From: UA16 sp905478895
Lineage (GTDB): Bacteria; Bacteroidota; Bacteroidia; Flavobacteriales_D; Sanyastnellaceae
DNA length: 64,000 nucleotides
Assembly (NCBI GenBank): GCA_943788495.1
Contig: CALSQO010000001.1
Coordinates: 1,116,001 to 1,180,000, forward strand
Reading direction: 5' to 3'
Shown here: in pieces, positions 36,391 through 43,983 of the stretch
How positions within the stretch are numbered: position 1 is the stretch's first letter
Layout of the letters: each line of letters opens with the position of its first letter
Translations under genes and position numbers: made by a program
Notes under the pieces: model-generated
What the model saw: only the letters and a program-made list of their open reading frames with translations
The model's database searches: none
Told to the model about the DNA's origin: nothing

Positions 36391-37005
36391 ATGACATTAC
36401 ACGTGAGAAAACGGCTCTTTTCGGAAACAGACACGATTCAACTTTGGATGCTTTTTGGGGCATTTTGCTTGAGTATTAGTGGTAATTCAACAGAAATGGT
36501 TGATTTTTCATCGGATTTTGCAAAAAAGGACACGGTCCTGACTCAAGCCGAAATGCAAATTCGAAACACCACACGATGGGCCTATTTTGTTCCAGGTGCA
36601 GGTCAATTGATCAATCGCAATTATTTCAAGGCCGCTTGCGTTTGGGGAGGCATGGCATACGGAGTTAAATTTCTATTGGATAATACAGAAGACTTGAAAG
36701 CGACTCGTTCGAACCTAATTTCTGCGATAAATCAAGGGGCCTCATTCGCCACCGTCAACACACTGACCGAACGAGAATCTTACGACCAGCGCTTCCGTGA
36801 TCTATCGTGGTTCATGCTATTCGGAATCCATGGACTGTCCATTCTAGATGCCCATGTAAGCGCAAATTTGAAAACGTTTGACGTAGGCGAAGATTTATCC
36901 TTAAAATGGGGGTTCATTCGTTTTCAACATAAATCTTCTCCTGGCCTCTCGCTTTGTTGGCATCCCAGACCATCCAAGCCATACCAACCCACTATCCGCA
37001 ATTAA
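36391..37005 (+). CDS. DUF5683 membrane protein
   Basis: A 204-aa protein of the Bacteroidota DUF5683 family, regularly encoded after parAB. A hydrophobic N-terminal segment (IQLWMLFGAFCLSISG) may be a signal or anchor. The conserved core is TTRWAYFVPGAGQLINRNYFKAACVWGGMAYGVKFLL (~53-90), then RDLSWFMLFGIHGLSILDAHVSANLKTFD (~133-160), which ends the second membrane segment. The tail is a short beta region. Function is unknown; the VPGAGQ...NR block suggests a small TM2-like membrane protein. lepB starts 2 nt after its stop. Confidence 0.85.
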   Translation: MTLHVRKRLFSETDTIQLWMLFGAFCLSISGNSTEMVDFSSDFAKKDTVLTQAEMQIRNTTRWAYFVPGAGQLINRNYFKAACVWGGMAYGVKFLLDNTEDLKATRSNLISAINQGASFATVNTLTERESYDQRFRDLSWFMLFGIHGLSILDAHVSANLKTFDVGEDLSLKWGFIRFQHKSSPGLSLCWHPRPSKPYQPTIRN

Positions 37006-37007
37006 GC

Positions 37008-38609
37008 ATGTCTATCACCCAATGGCTTCCTTGGATTTTGTTGTTCGCACTTCTCCTCGTGCACATCATTTTCTTACCCAAACTTCTTAAAAAAGCTGGC
37101 CAAACAAGCTGGTACGGATATGTCCCGGGATTGAATTACTGGGCGTGGCTAAAAGCAATTGGCCGTCCATGGTATTGGCTGTTTTTGTTGATCATCCCTG
37201 GCGTGAACCTCCTCATGCTGGTGATCATGCAGGTTGAATTGGGCATTGCGTACAACCAACGTTCAACAGCGCAACAATGGAAAATTGGAGCGCTGCCGTG
37301 GCTGTTCCTCCCCCTGCTCAGCATGAGCGATGCAACGTTTGTCGGACGTAGGAATTGGGAAGGCAAGAAGAAATCTGTTTTCCGTGATTGGAGTGAATCG
37401 ATACTCTGGGCATTGGTCGTCGCTACGATTGTACGAACCTTCATCTTTGAGGCATTCACCATTCCAACGGCCTCAATGGAAGGCAGCATGCTGGTTGGAG
37501 ACTACCTGTATGTAAGTAAAACTGCCTATGGTGCCAAGGTTCCGCAAACGCCCGTTTCCATTCCACTCATTCACAACGTAATTCCCGGCGGAATGACGCC
37601 GAGTTACCTTGAGTGGTTTGCGCTGCCATTCAATCGACTTCCTGGGATTCGCAGTGTGGAGCGATACGATGCTGTCGTTTTCAACTTCCCCCATGGAGAC
37701 ACGATCGTCGTCGACCAGAACCTGTCCGGACATGATTACTACAGCATTTTACGTCGTGAAGGCATCGCCAGCGCCCAAGGCAGCGTTGAAACATACTTGG
37801 AGAATCCTGCGCGTTATGACGCCCTGGGAAGGGCACAATTGGAGAAGCGCTATGGAATCAAAGGAAGACCATTGGACAAAACAGAAAATTATGTCAAGCG
37901 ATGCGTTGGGCTTCCGGGCGAAACAGTATCCGTGGTAGACGGGGTATTGCAGATCAATGGCGAAGCCATCGAACCACCTGCCGGAGTGCAATACGAATAT
38001 ACCGTGACCTTTAAGTCCCAGCTTGACGCTCGTCGCGCCATTGCCGGCTTGAACCTCACCAACGTTGACCTTGGCCCCGCAAAAATGAACGGTGATGCGA
38101 TTGAGGTCGTCATGGCCCTCACATCTTCTGAGGTTGAAATCCTGAGCAGCGGAGAATTGGCCAAATCAGTCGTGAGGAAGAACATGTCCCAACACCGGGG
38201 TTCGCTCTCCATCTTCCCGAATGCTTCTAGTCCTGAATTCGATCTCTGGGATCCGGACAACCTCGGCCCCATTACCCTGCCCCATCAAGGAATGACCGTC
38301 GACCTCAACGCCCGAAACTTAGCGCTTTACCAACGAGCCATCACCACCTACGAAGGACACCATTTGGAAATGCGTGAAGGCAAGGTATTCATCGATGGCG
38401 TGATGCGTGAATCTTTCACATTTGCGCTGGATTATTATTGGATGATGGGAGACAATCGGCACCGATCAGCAGATTCAAGGATGTGGGGATTCGTGCCGCA
38501 AACCCACGTCGTAGGCCACGCTTCATTCATCTGGTTCTCGAAACAAAATGAAGCCCAACACGGTGAAAGCAAAATCCGCTGGGATCGCATGTTCCGTTCG
38601 GTTCAATGA
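37008..38609 (+). CDS. lepB: Signal peptidase I with N-terminal DUF5684-like membrane domain
   Basis: Membrane serine protease that removes signal peptides. The 533-aa protein begins with about four membrane helices resembling DUF5684 (LPKLLKKAGQTSWYGYVPGLNYW, RPWYWLFLLIIPGVNLLML). The anchor helix and catalytic domain follow: FTIPTASMEGSMLVGDYLYVSK with the catalytic Ser (~res 160), YVKRCVGLPGETVSVVDGVL with the general-base Lys (~302), and the C-terminal box YYWMMGDNRHRSADSRMWGFVP (~475-496). A long insertion separates the Lys block from the last box. It is much larger than E. coli LepB (324 aa) but in the Bacteroidota range. It overlaps the next gene by 4 nt. Confidence 0.93.
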   Translation: MSITQWLPWILLFALLLVHIIFLPKLLKKAGQTSWYGYVPGLNYWAWLKAIGRPWYWLFLLIIPGVNLLMLVIMQVELGIAYNQRSTAQQWKIGALPWLFLPLLSMSDATFVGRRNWEGKKKSVFRDWSESILWALVVATIVRTFIFEAFTIPTASMEGSMLVGDYLYVSKTAYGAKVPQTPVSIPLIHNVIPGGMTPSYLEWFALPFNRLPGIRSVERYDAVVFNFPHGDTIVVDQNLSGHDYYSILRREGIASAQGSVETYLENPARYDALGRAQLEKRYGIKGRPLDKTENYVKRCVGLPGETVSVVDGVLQINGEAIEPPAGVQYEYTVTFKSQLDARRAIAGLNLTNVDLGPAKMNGDAIEVVMALTSSEVEILSSGELAKSVVRKNMSQHRGSLSIFPNASSPEFDLWDPDNLGPITLPHQGMTVDLNARNLALYQRAITTYEGHHLEMREGKVFIDGVMRESFTFALDYYWMMGDNRHRSADSRMWGFVPQTHVVGHASFIWFSKQNEAQHGESKIRWDRMFRSVQ

Positions 38610-39253
38610 CAGCGGTTCTGCCTTTGGTTCCTTTTCCGCCTTTGCATTGGTGGTTCCTTGCCACCCAATGCCATGGGGGTGAATTTGCCTACGAGCCACA
38701 AACCAAATTTGCGAAGCAAACCTTGCGCAATCGAATGATCATCAGCGGGCCCAGTGGACGAATCCACCTGTCATTTCCCATCCAAAAGCAATCAAACAAC
38801 ACGGAACTGCCGCCCCTGCTCTCTCCCCACTTTCGGCCTGTTCATTCCTTTCGCACCTTACAATCGGCATATGGCGGCGCCCCATTTTTCGAACATTTCG
38901 AAGAGGACTTGCGTGCGCTTTGGCATGCATTTTTGCCCGCATCAAATGAGAATTCCAAGCCATTGTCCGCGTTCAATCGCGCCACAATCGACTGGGTCGC
39001 CCAACAATGCAATTGGGACCTCCAGCCTTCCAACCAAACCCCACCCGCGTTTGCGCATTCGCCCATTGATCTCAGGAGCAAATCGGCATTGGCGGGGGCG
39101 GGATGGGGATTTGAACGTTACACCCAACTTTTTGAATCAACGAATGGTTTCATCCCCGGATGCTCCATCCTAGACGCATTAATGACGCTGGGACCTTCTG
39201 CGGTGCGCCAAGAAATTCAATTCCTGACGCACCAAGCCTCCAACTCGAAGTAA
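38606..39253 (+). CDS. WbqC-like family protein
   Basis: A 215-aa cytosolic protein of the WbqC-like family, found after lepB in many Bacteroidota. Characteristic segments: FPPLHWWFLATQC near the start, EPQTKFAKQTLRNRMIISGPSGRIHLSFPIQ (~30-60), HSFRTLQSAYGGAPFFEHFEEDLRALWH (~80-105) and the C-terminal SILDALMTLGPSAVRQ. The family is linked to polysaccharide or aminosugar synthesis in some species, but no activity is proven here. Its ATG overlaps the lepB stop (ATGA), so translation is probably coupled. Confidence 0.85.
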   Translation: MTAVLPLVPFPPLHWWFLATQCHGGEFAYEPQTKFAKQTLRNRMIISGPSGRIHLSFPIQKQSNNTELPPLLSPHFRPVHSFRTLQSAYGGAPFFEHFEEDLRALWHAFLPASNENSKPLSAFNRATIDWVAQQCNWDLQPSNQTPPAFAHSPIDLRSKSALAGAGWGFERYTQLFESTNGFIPGCSILDALMTLGPSAVRQEIQFLTHQASNSK

Positions 39254-39258
39254 ATTCG
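39251..39258 (+). promoter_or_regulatory. Start-adjacent -7-like box before gcvT
   Basis: TAAATTCG, identical to the box before mtaB, lies 5 nt before ATG 39264. Its TAA is also the stop codon of the WbqC-like gene. No clear -33 element is present. Confidence 0.3.
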
Positions 39259-39263
39259 CCTCT

Positions 39264-40358
39264 ATGAACGAAACACATTCCGCTGTCTCGAAAACAGCAC
39301 TCCACCAAAACCACATCGATGCCGGAGCTAAAATGGTTCCCTTTGCCGGTTTTGACATGCCCGTTTCCTACGCTGGACTCATTCAAGAGCACAACGCTGT
39401 TCGCGAATCATGCGGAATGTTTGATGTCTCCCATATGGGGGAATTCCGAATCAAAGGCCCCGAAGCACTTGAACTGATTCAATGGATCACAACCAATGAT
39501 GCCAGCAAGCTCGAAGCAGGCAAGGTTCAATACAGCTGCATGCCCAATGGACGAGGCGGCATTGTGGACGACTTGCTCGTCTATTGCCTCAATAAGAATG
39601 AATTCATACTCGTCGTCAACGCGTCAAACCGTGCAAAAGATTGGGAATGGATTGCTTCTAACAATCACTGGAATGCTGAGGTCACCGATGAATCTGATGA
39701 ATGGTCATTGATTGCAGTCCAAGGACCCAATGCCGCAGAATACCTGCAGCCACTGGTGAACGAGGCGGGCATAGGTGACATGGCTTATTACACCTTTCAG
39801 ACGGCCACCGTGGGCGGAAAAACCGTTTTGTTAAGCGCCACGGGATACACAGGCGCTGGCGGGTTCGAAATCTACCTTCCCAACGCACAAGCCCAAGGGG
39901 TTTGGAATGCGCTCCTCGATGCGGGGGTCGAGCCATGTGGCCTCGGTGCGCGCGACACTTTGCGCATGGAAGCCGGTTTTTGCCTTTATGGCAATGACAT
40001 TGACGACACTACATCCCCCATTGCTGCAGGCCTCGGATGGATCACTAAATTCAGCAAGAAGTTCATGGATGCCGATCGATTCGCTGAAGAGAAAGAATCG
40101 GGGTCAAAAGAATTGCTGAGGGGGCTTGTATTGCAAGAACGTGGAATCCCACGGCAGGGCTATGGGATCGAATCTGCTGACGGTGAGATCATTGGGCGCA
40201 TCACGAGTGGCACACAATCGCCAACACTGGGATATGGAATTGCGATGGGGTACGTTCTTCGTGATGCGGGGTCACTCGATGAAATCGTCTACATCCGCAT
40301 TCGCAAGAAAGCCATTCCTGCGCGCATTGTGCGTCCTGGCTTTCTGCCAAAGGGTTGA
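39264..40358 (+). CDS. gcvT: Glycine cleavage system T protein (aminomethyltransferase)
   Basis: Transfers the aminomethyl carbon of glycine from H protein to tetrahydrofolate, releasing ammonia. The 364 aa match GcvT throughout: HIDAGAKMVPFAGFDMPVSY (~15-35), GMFDVSHMGEFRIKGPEAL (~51-70), LEAGKVQYSCMPNGRGGIVDDLLVY (~87-111), GYTGAGGFEIYLP (~194), GLGARDTLRMEAGFCLYGNDI (~225) and ITSGTQSPTLGYGIAMGYV (~313). The folate-facing Asp of the GIVDD block is present. The other gcv genes are not in this window. Length is normal. Confidence 0.95.
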   Translation: MNETHSAVSKTALHQNHIDAGAKMVPFAGFDMPVSYAGLIQEHNAVRESCGMFDVSHMGEFRIKGPEALELIQWITTNDASKLEAGKVQYSCMPNGRGGIVDDLLVYCLNKNEFILVVNASNRAKDWEWIASNNHWNAEVTDESDEWSLIAVQGPNAAEYLQPLVNEAGIGDMAYYTFQTATVGGKTVLLSATGYTGAGGFEIYLPNAQAQGVWNALLDAGVEPCGLGARDTLRMEAGFCLYGNDIDDTTSPIAAGLGWITKFSKKFMDADRFAEEKESGSKELLRGLVLQERGIPRQGYGIESADGEIIGRITSGTQSPTLGYGIAMGYVLRDAGSLDEIVYIRIRKKAIPARIVRPGFLPKG

Positions 40359-40373
40359 TTTGCATTCATGCCG

Positions 40374-40381
40374 TATATTCG
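40374..40381 (+). promoter_or_regulatory. -7-like box upstream of comB
   Basis: TATATTCG lies 56 nt before the comB start and matches the TAnnTTCG variant seen before mtaB and gcvT. A TTG 16 nt upstream could be the -33 element; spacing is short. Confidence 0.3.
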
Positions 40382-40437
40382 GATTGGAAAGCTCCCCGAG
40401 TATCTAAGTTTATTGGCTCTCCGCCTTCGCAATCCAG

Positions 40438-41223
40438 ATGAAACACCCCATGAATCACGTTGAAATTTGCTTTTCACCCGCCGACTATGCGCTTTACGAG
40501 TCAGGATTCGAATTGGTGGTCGTGATTGACGTATTAAGAGCGACTTCAGCGATTTGTACGGCACTTGAGAATGGCGTTCGCCGCATCAAACCCGTCGCCA
40601 AAGTAGATGAAGCCCGAGAATGGCAGAGCAAGGGATACATCGCTGCCGCTGAACGCAATGGTGAGATTGTACCTGGATTTGATATGGGCAATAGTCCCGT
40701 TGCGTTTTTGGCCAAAGCCAATGAACTCAAAGGTGAAACATTGGTGCTCACCACGACAAATGGCACAAAGGCGATCGACATGGCAGCCAATAAGAAGACA
40801 GTGGTGATTGGTGCTTTGAATAATTTAGACGCACTGAGCGAGTGGCTCCTTGAGCAGAATGAAAATGTACTCATTCTCGGATCTGGATGGAAGGACAAAT
40901 TCAATTTGGAGGATACGATTTGTGCAGGCGCCATTGCTGACCAACTTATCAGTTCCGGCAAATTTCATGCGAACGAAGACAGCACTGTTGCGGCCAAATT
41001 CATCTATCGCTCGGCGCGGGACAACATGTTCTCTTTCCTCAAGGCTTCCTCCCACCGAAGGCGGTTGCGAAAATTGAATTTGAACGAGGATGTAAAATAC
41101 TGCCTCACGCCGAACAACGTGCGGACCATTCCCATCTTAAAAGATGGATTTTTGGTGCCTTTGCATGCACTCGCTGAAACTTCCCCGGCAGAATCGCCTC
41201 AAACATTCCCGTTGGAGCAATGA
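40438..41223 (+). CDS. comB: 2-phosphosulfolactate phosphatase-like protein (ComB)
   Basis: Magnesium-dependent phosphatase of the ComB family, defined by removing phosphate from 2-phosphosulfolactate. The 261 aa include VVVIDVLRATSAICTALENG (~22-41), AAERNGEIVPGFDMGNSPVAF (~69-89), LVLTTTNGTKAIDMAA (~98-113) and ILGSGWKDKFNLEDTICAGAIADQL (~142-166). ATG 40438 is the first start; a second ATG is four codons later. Coenzyme M itself is not expected in Bacteroidota, so the real product here may be sulfolactate for sulfolipid-like metabolism or another phosphoester; that is inference. It ends inside the start region of the next gene. Confidence 0.88.
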   Translation: MKHPMNHVEICFSPADYALYESGFELVVVIDVLRATSAICTALENGVRRIKPVAKVDEAREWQSKGYIAAAERNGEIVPGFDMGNSPVAFLAKANELKGETLVLTTTNGTKAIDMAANKKTVVIGALNNLDALSEWLLEQNENVLILGSGWKDKFNLEDTICAGAIADQLISSGKFHANEDSTVAAKFIYRSARDNMFSFLKASSHRRRLRKLNLNEDVKYCLTPNNVRTIPILKDGFLVPLHALAETSPAESPQTFPLEQ

Positions 41224-42157
41224 CCCGCGGAATTACGGGGTTTGGATGCTTGCGGTAATTTTGTGCCCATGCCTGATGAGTTGGGGATTTGCCGCTCATC
41301 GAAAAATTGTAGACGTTGCGATTCAACACGTCCCAGAACCCTTGCATGAATTTTTCAAGCTGCACCGCAATTGGCTTGTTGAGCATGCGCTTGATGCAGA
41401 CCTCAGAAAACATGCCGTCATCGGTGAAGCGGAGAAACATTACATCGACCTGGACGAATTTGGAATCTCAGAATACAGTGCCGATTGCTTGCCTCCCGCT
41501 CGATGGGACGAAGCAATCATTATATACGGAGAGGAATGTCTGCGGGACCGCGGAATTGGCCCTTGGAATGTTGGATGGCAATACCAGAGATTGGTGCAAG
41601 CTTTTCGGTCTCAAAATCAACATCGAATTCTCCAGTGCGCTGTAGACTTGGCACACTATGTTGCAGACCTTCACGTCCCGTTGCACACTTCTGCAAATTA
41701 CGACGGGGCCGCAAGTGGTCAAAAAGGCATTCATGCCCTCTGGGAAACGCAACTCCCTGAAACTTATATGAACGAATACAATCTTATCGGGCCTGACCTT
41801 CCTATTTCTTGGCATCCCCACTGTGTTGATTCCATTTGGGACGTGATCATTGAGAGCCACAAATGCCTGGACCTCGTATTTAATGCGGAGAAAGAAACGA
41901 TGGCAGAAATTGGCGAAACAAATGCCTTTTCATACATCATCCGCGGAAAAGCAAGGCAAAAAATGCGATCGGAAGCATTCATCAGCTCCTATCATGGGAA
42001 ATTGAATGGGCAAGTGGAACATCGAATGAAACAATCCATTCAAGCTTGTTCAATATATTGGTATGCGGCATGGGTTCAAGCCGGACAACCCCAACTGCAA
42101 GAACAGCAATCCCAAAAAAGTCGCTTAAACGCATTGATTGAATGGCTAAAAAACTAA
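41165..42157 (+). CDS. Zinc-dependent phospholipase C / S1-P1 nuclease-like protein
   Basis: Probably an exported zinc hydrolase. The hydrophobic segment VWMLAVILCPCLMS is followed directly by WGFAAHRKIV; a mature N-terminal Trp acting as zinc ligand is a family hallmark. Later metal-binding blocks are HALDADLRKH, EKHYIDLDEFG, AVDLAHYVADLHVPLHTSANYDG (~res 180) and GIHALWETQLPE. The start is uncertain: ATG 41165 gives a long basic n-region and overlaps comB by 59 nt, while ATG 41246 leaves only 12 residues before the Trp. The protein is about 330 aa from the first start. Whether it cuts phospholipid or nucleic acid cannot be read from the sequence. Confidence 0.8.
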   Translation: MHSLKLPRQNRLKHSRWSNDPRNYGVWMLAVILCPCLMSWGFAAHRKIVDVAIQHVPEPLHEFFKLHRNWLVEHALDADLRKHAVIGEAEKHYIDLDEFGISEYSADCLPPARWDEAIIIYGEECLRDRGIGPWNVGWQYQRLVQAFRSQNQHRILQCAVDLAHYVADLHVPLHTSANYDGAASGQKGIHALWETQLPETYMNEYNLIGPDLPISWHPHCVDSIWDVIIESHKCLDLVFNAEKETMAEIGETNAFSYIIRGKARQKMRSEAFISSYHGKLNGQVEHRMKQSIQACSIYWYAAWVQAGQPQLQEQQSQKSRLNALIEWLKN

Positions 42158-43254
42158 ACATTCTAATCTTAGACCCTTTTCACACGGGTTCCCATGCGCA
42201 TTGGTCGCAGTCACTCATAAAGTTTTGGGGCGCATTGCCCAATCGAACGATCACGCTTTGCACGCTACCGGGCAGGCATTGGAAATGGCGAATGCACAGT
42301 GCAAGTGCTGAGTTCGCCAGGAAATGCCAACCTATGACAGAGACGCCAGACGCCATCATCTGCACAGATATGATGGATGTTGCCACCTTCAAAGGGTTGC
42401 TGCGAAAGGATTGGCAGCACCTCCCTGTGATTCAATATTTCCATGAAAATCAAATCACCTTTCCATGGAGCCCAACGGACCCCGACGTAGAGAAAGGTCG
42501 GGACCGAACGTACGGAATGATAAACATCCTGAGCGCTATGGCTGCGGATGCCATATGGTTTAACTCCGATTTTCATCGCAAGCGTTTTCTCAGTGCTATC
42601 GCAACTTTTATGCACCCCATGCCAGACGGCACAAGAGCATTTACAGAGCATCCTTTCACAGAAAAATCACAGACACTTCCCATTGGAATTGAGTGGAACC
42701 TTGAAACCAACTGCTTGCGTCCTTGCAACACACCCCCAACAATCGTTTGGAACCACCGTTGGGAATTTGACAAGGCACCGGAGTATTTTTATCGTGTTCT
42801 CCAGCATCTTCAGGCGCACACAGTGCCTTTTTCGCTGATTTTGATGGGTCCGAGATTTGAGAAAGAACCCGACATTTTGCGGCGATTAACCGCCCAATTT
42901 CGTCGCAATATTATCCATGAAGGATTTGCGCCAAATCGTGAAACTTATGCAGAATTGTTGCACAGCAGTGACTTTGTTATTCACTCTCCGCAACAAGAGT
43001 ACTTCGGCATTAGTATTCTCGAAGCTATGTCCTTTGGCGTGGTCCCTCTCCTTGGGAAGGGCAATGCCTATGATGATTGGTGCGACGAACAATTCCTCGT
43101 AGATGACTTCGAGACCATTCGGGTGCGGTTTCAAGCAATCGCGCAGCATCCTGAGCCAAGCCGGCAACGTGCCCGCGAAATCGCATCGCAATTTCAATGG
43201 GATGCTGTCGTAAGCAGCTATGATGATGCGCTCATGAAACTCATCAACGATTGA
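42142..43254 (+). CDS. tRNA-queuosine alpha-mannosyltransferase-like glycosyltransferase (DUF3524)
   Basis: A 370-aa GT-B glycosyltransferase with the DUF3524 N-terminal domain: ILILDPFHTGSHAHWSQSLIKFW (~7-29), LCTLPGRHWKWRMHSASAEFA (~40-60), QYFHENQITFPWSP (~96-109) and INILSAMAADAIWFNSDFHRKRFL (~124-147). The C-terminal GT4-type half has IVWNHRWEFDKAPEYFYRVL (~197-216), ILMGPRFEKEP, HEGFAPNRETYAELLHSSDFVIHSPQQEYFGISILEAMSFG (~258-300) and FLVDDFE. This is the family of animal QTMAN (GTDC1), which mannosylates queuosine in tRNA-Asp. The same activity here is inference. It overlaps the upstream gene by 16 nt. Confidence 0.85.
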   Translation: MAKKLNILILDPFHTGSHAHWSQSLIKFWGALPNRTITLCTLPGRHWKWRMHSASAEFARKCQPMTETPDAIICTDMMDVATFKGLLRKDWQHLPVIQYFHENQITFPWSPTDPDVEKGRDRTYGMINILSAMAADAIWFNSDFHRKRFLSAIATFMHPMPDGTRAFTEHPFTEKSQTLPIGIEWNLETNCLRPCNTPPTIVWNHRWEFDKAPEYFYRVLQHLQAHTVPFSLILMGPRFEKEPDILRRLTAQFRRNIIHEGFAPNRETYAELLHSSDFVIHSPQQEYFGISILEAMSFGVVPLLGKGNAYDDWCDEQFLVDDFETIRVRFQAIAQHPEPSRQRAREIASQFQWDAVVSSYDDALMKLIND

Positions 43255-43255
43255 G

Positions 43256-43651
43256 TTAGCACGTCTGAATGGACCGCACGAGCGAATCCGGCAATGCAGT
43301 AGGACGCAACGTTGCCTTGCTTAAACAAGCCAATTGCACAGCGGCCTCACCAACCAAAATCTCACCACACCATAATCGATAGGAGAAATCCATTCGAATC
43401 CGTCCATTAATCGATGCCTTGGTTTCCACCGTAAGAATGTCATCAAAGGCGACAACGCCCTTGTATTGGATTGATAGGTCGATGACTGGCAGCAAAAAGC
43501 CATTCGCCTCAATTCCAGAATAAGCATGGCCCAATTCACGTAACATCTCAATTCTCGCAATCTCCAAATAGTGAACATAGGAAGCATGATGAACACGACC
43601 CATTTGATCAGTCTCTCCGTATCGAACTCGAATCTTACAGTTATGAACCAT
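43256..43651 (-). CDS. Hot-dog acyl-CoA thioesterase (YbgC/FadM-like)
   Basis: A 131-aa single hot-dog-fold protein from ATG 43651; the frame is open further upstream but without homology. The active-site region reads VRYGETDQMGRVHHASYVHYLEIARIEMLRELG (~8-40), with the Asp/His pair of 4-hydroxybenzoyl-CoA-type thioesterases. VETKASINGRIRMDFSYRLWCGEILVGEAAVQLACL follows. It hydrolyses acyl-CoA esters in the cytosol; substrate range is unknown. It converges with the glycosyltransferase gene with only 1 nt between stops. Confidence 0.9.
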   Translation of the reverse strand: MVHNCKIRVRYGETDQMGRVHHASYVHYLEIARIEMLRELGHAYSGIEANGFLLPVIDLSIQYKGVVAFDDILTVETKASINGRIRMDFSYRLWCGEILVGEAAVQLACLSKATLRPTALPDSLVRSIQTC

Positions 43652-43983
43652 CCCAATGAAGTTTTGACAGCAACAATTACTCAAAAAAGGCTGAAAGAAA
43701 ATGACCTTAGATATTAACACCGCTAAAATCGAGCCGAAATTAACACATTCATTGTGAGTGCTTTATGAAAATTAATTAGACCAAATAAGTATAATTATAG
43801 ACTGTTTCGGTGTAATTATTCAAGTGTGACTTTCAAAAATTGAAAAAAGGAAAAAGTCAAGGGTCAAAACGTTTTTTTTTCCGCGACTTTATCAGAATCT
43901 TGCACTCCCTTATCAACATTGCTTTCCAACCGTTGAAAGAACAGCTACGAACCCACAACCGAATCAAAAAATTCAACTGAGCC
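43652..43983. other. AT-rich intergenic region upstream of dnaA (332 nt)
   Basis: This region separates the divergent thioesterase and dnaA starts. It is clearly more AT-rich than its surroundings, especially 43730-43880, with a run of nine or more T around 43871-43880. One near-consensus DnaA box, TTATCAACA, lies at 43910-43918. No array of boxes, no gene and no clear TAnnTTTG promoter is seen. It may hold dnaA control signals; origin function is not supported by the sequence alone. Confidence 0.5.

Noticed and set aside
36398..36403. CACGTG just after parB as a parS site
   Set aside because: About half of the flanking bases fit and it lies in the coding start of the DUF5683 gene; not enough to call.
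43256..43720. Longer form of the thioesterase with 23 extra N-terminal residues
   Set aside because: The extension is hydrophobic and Cys-rich, unlike the family; the ATG at 43651 fits the hot-dog domain start.
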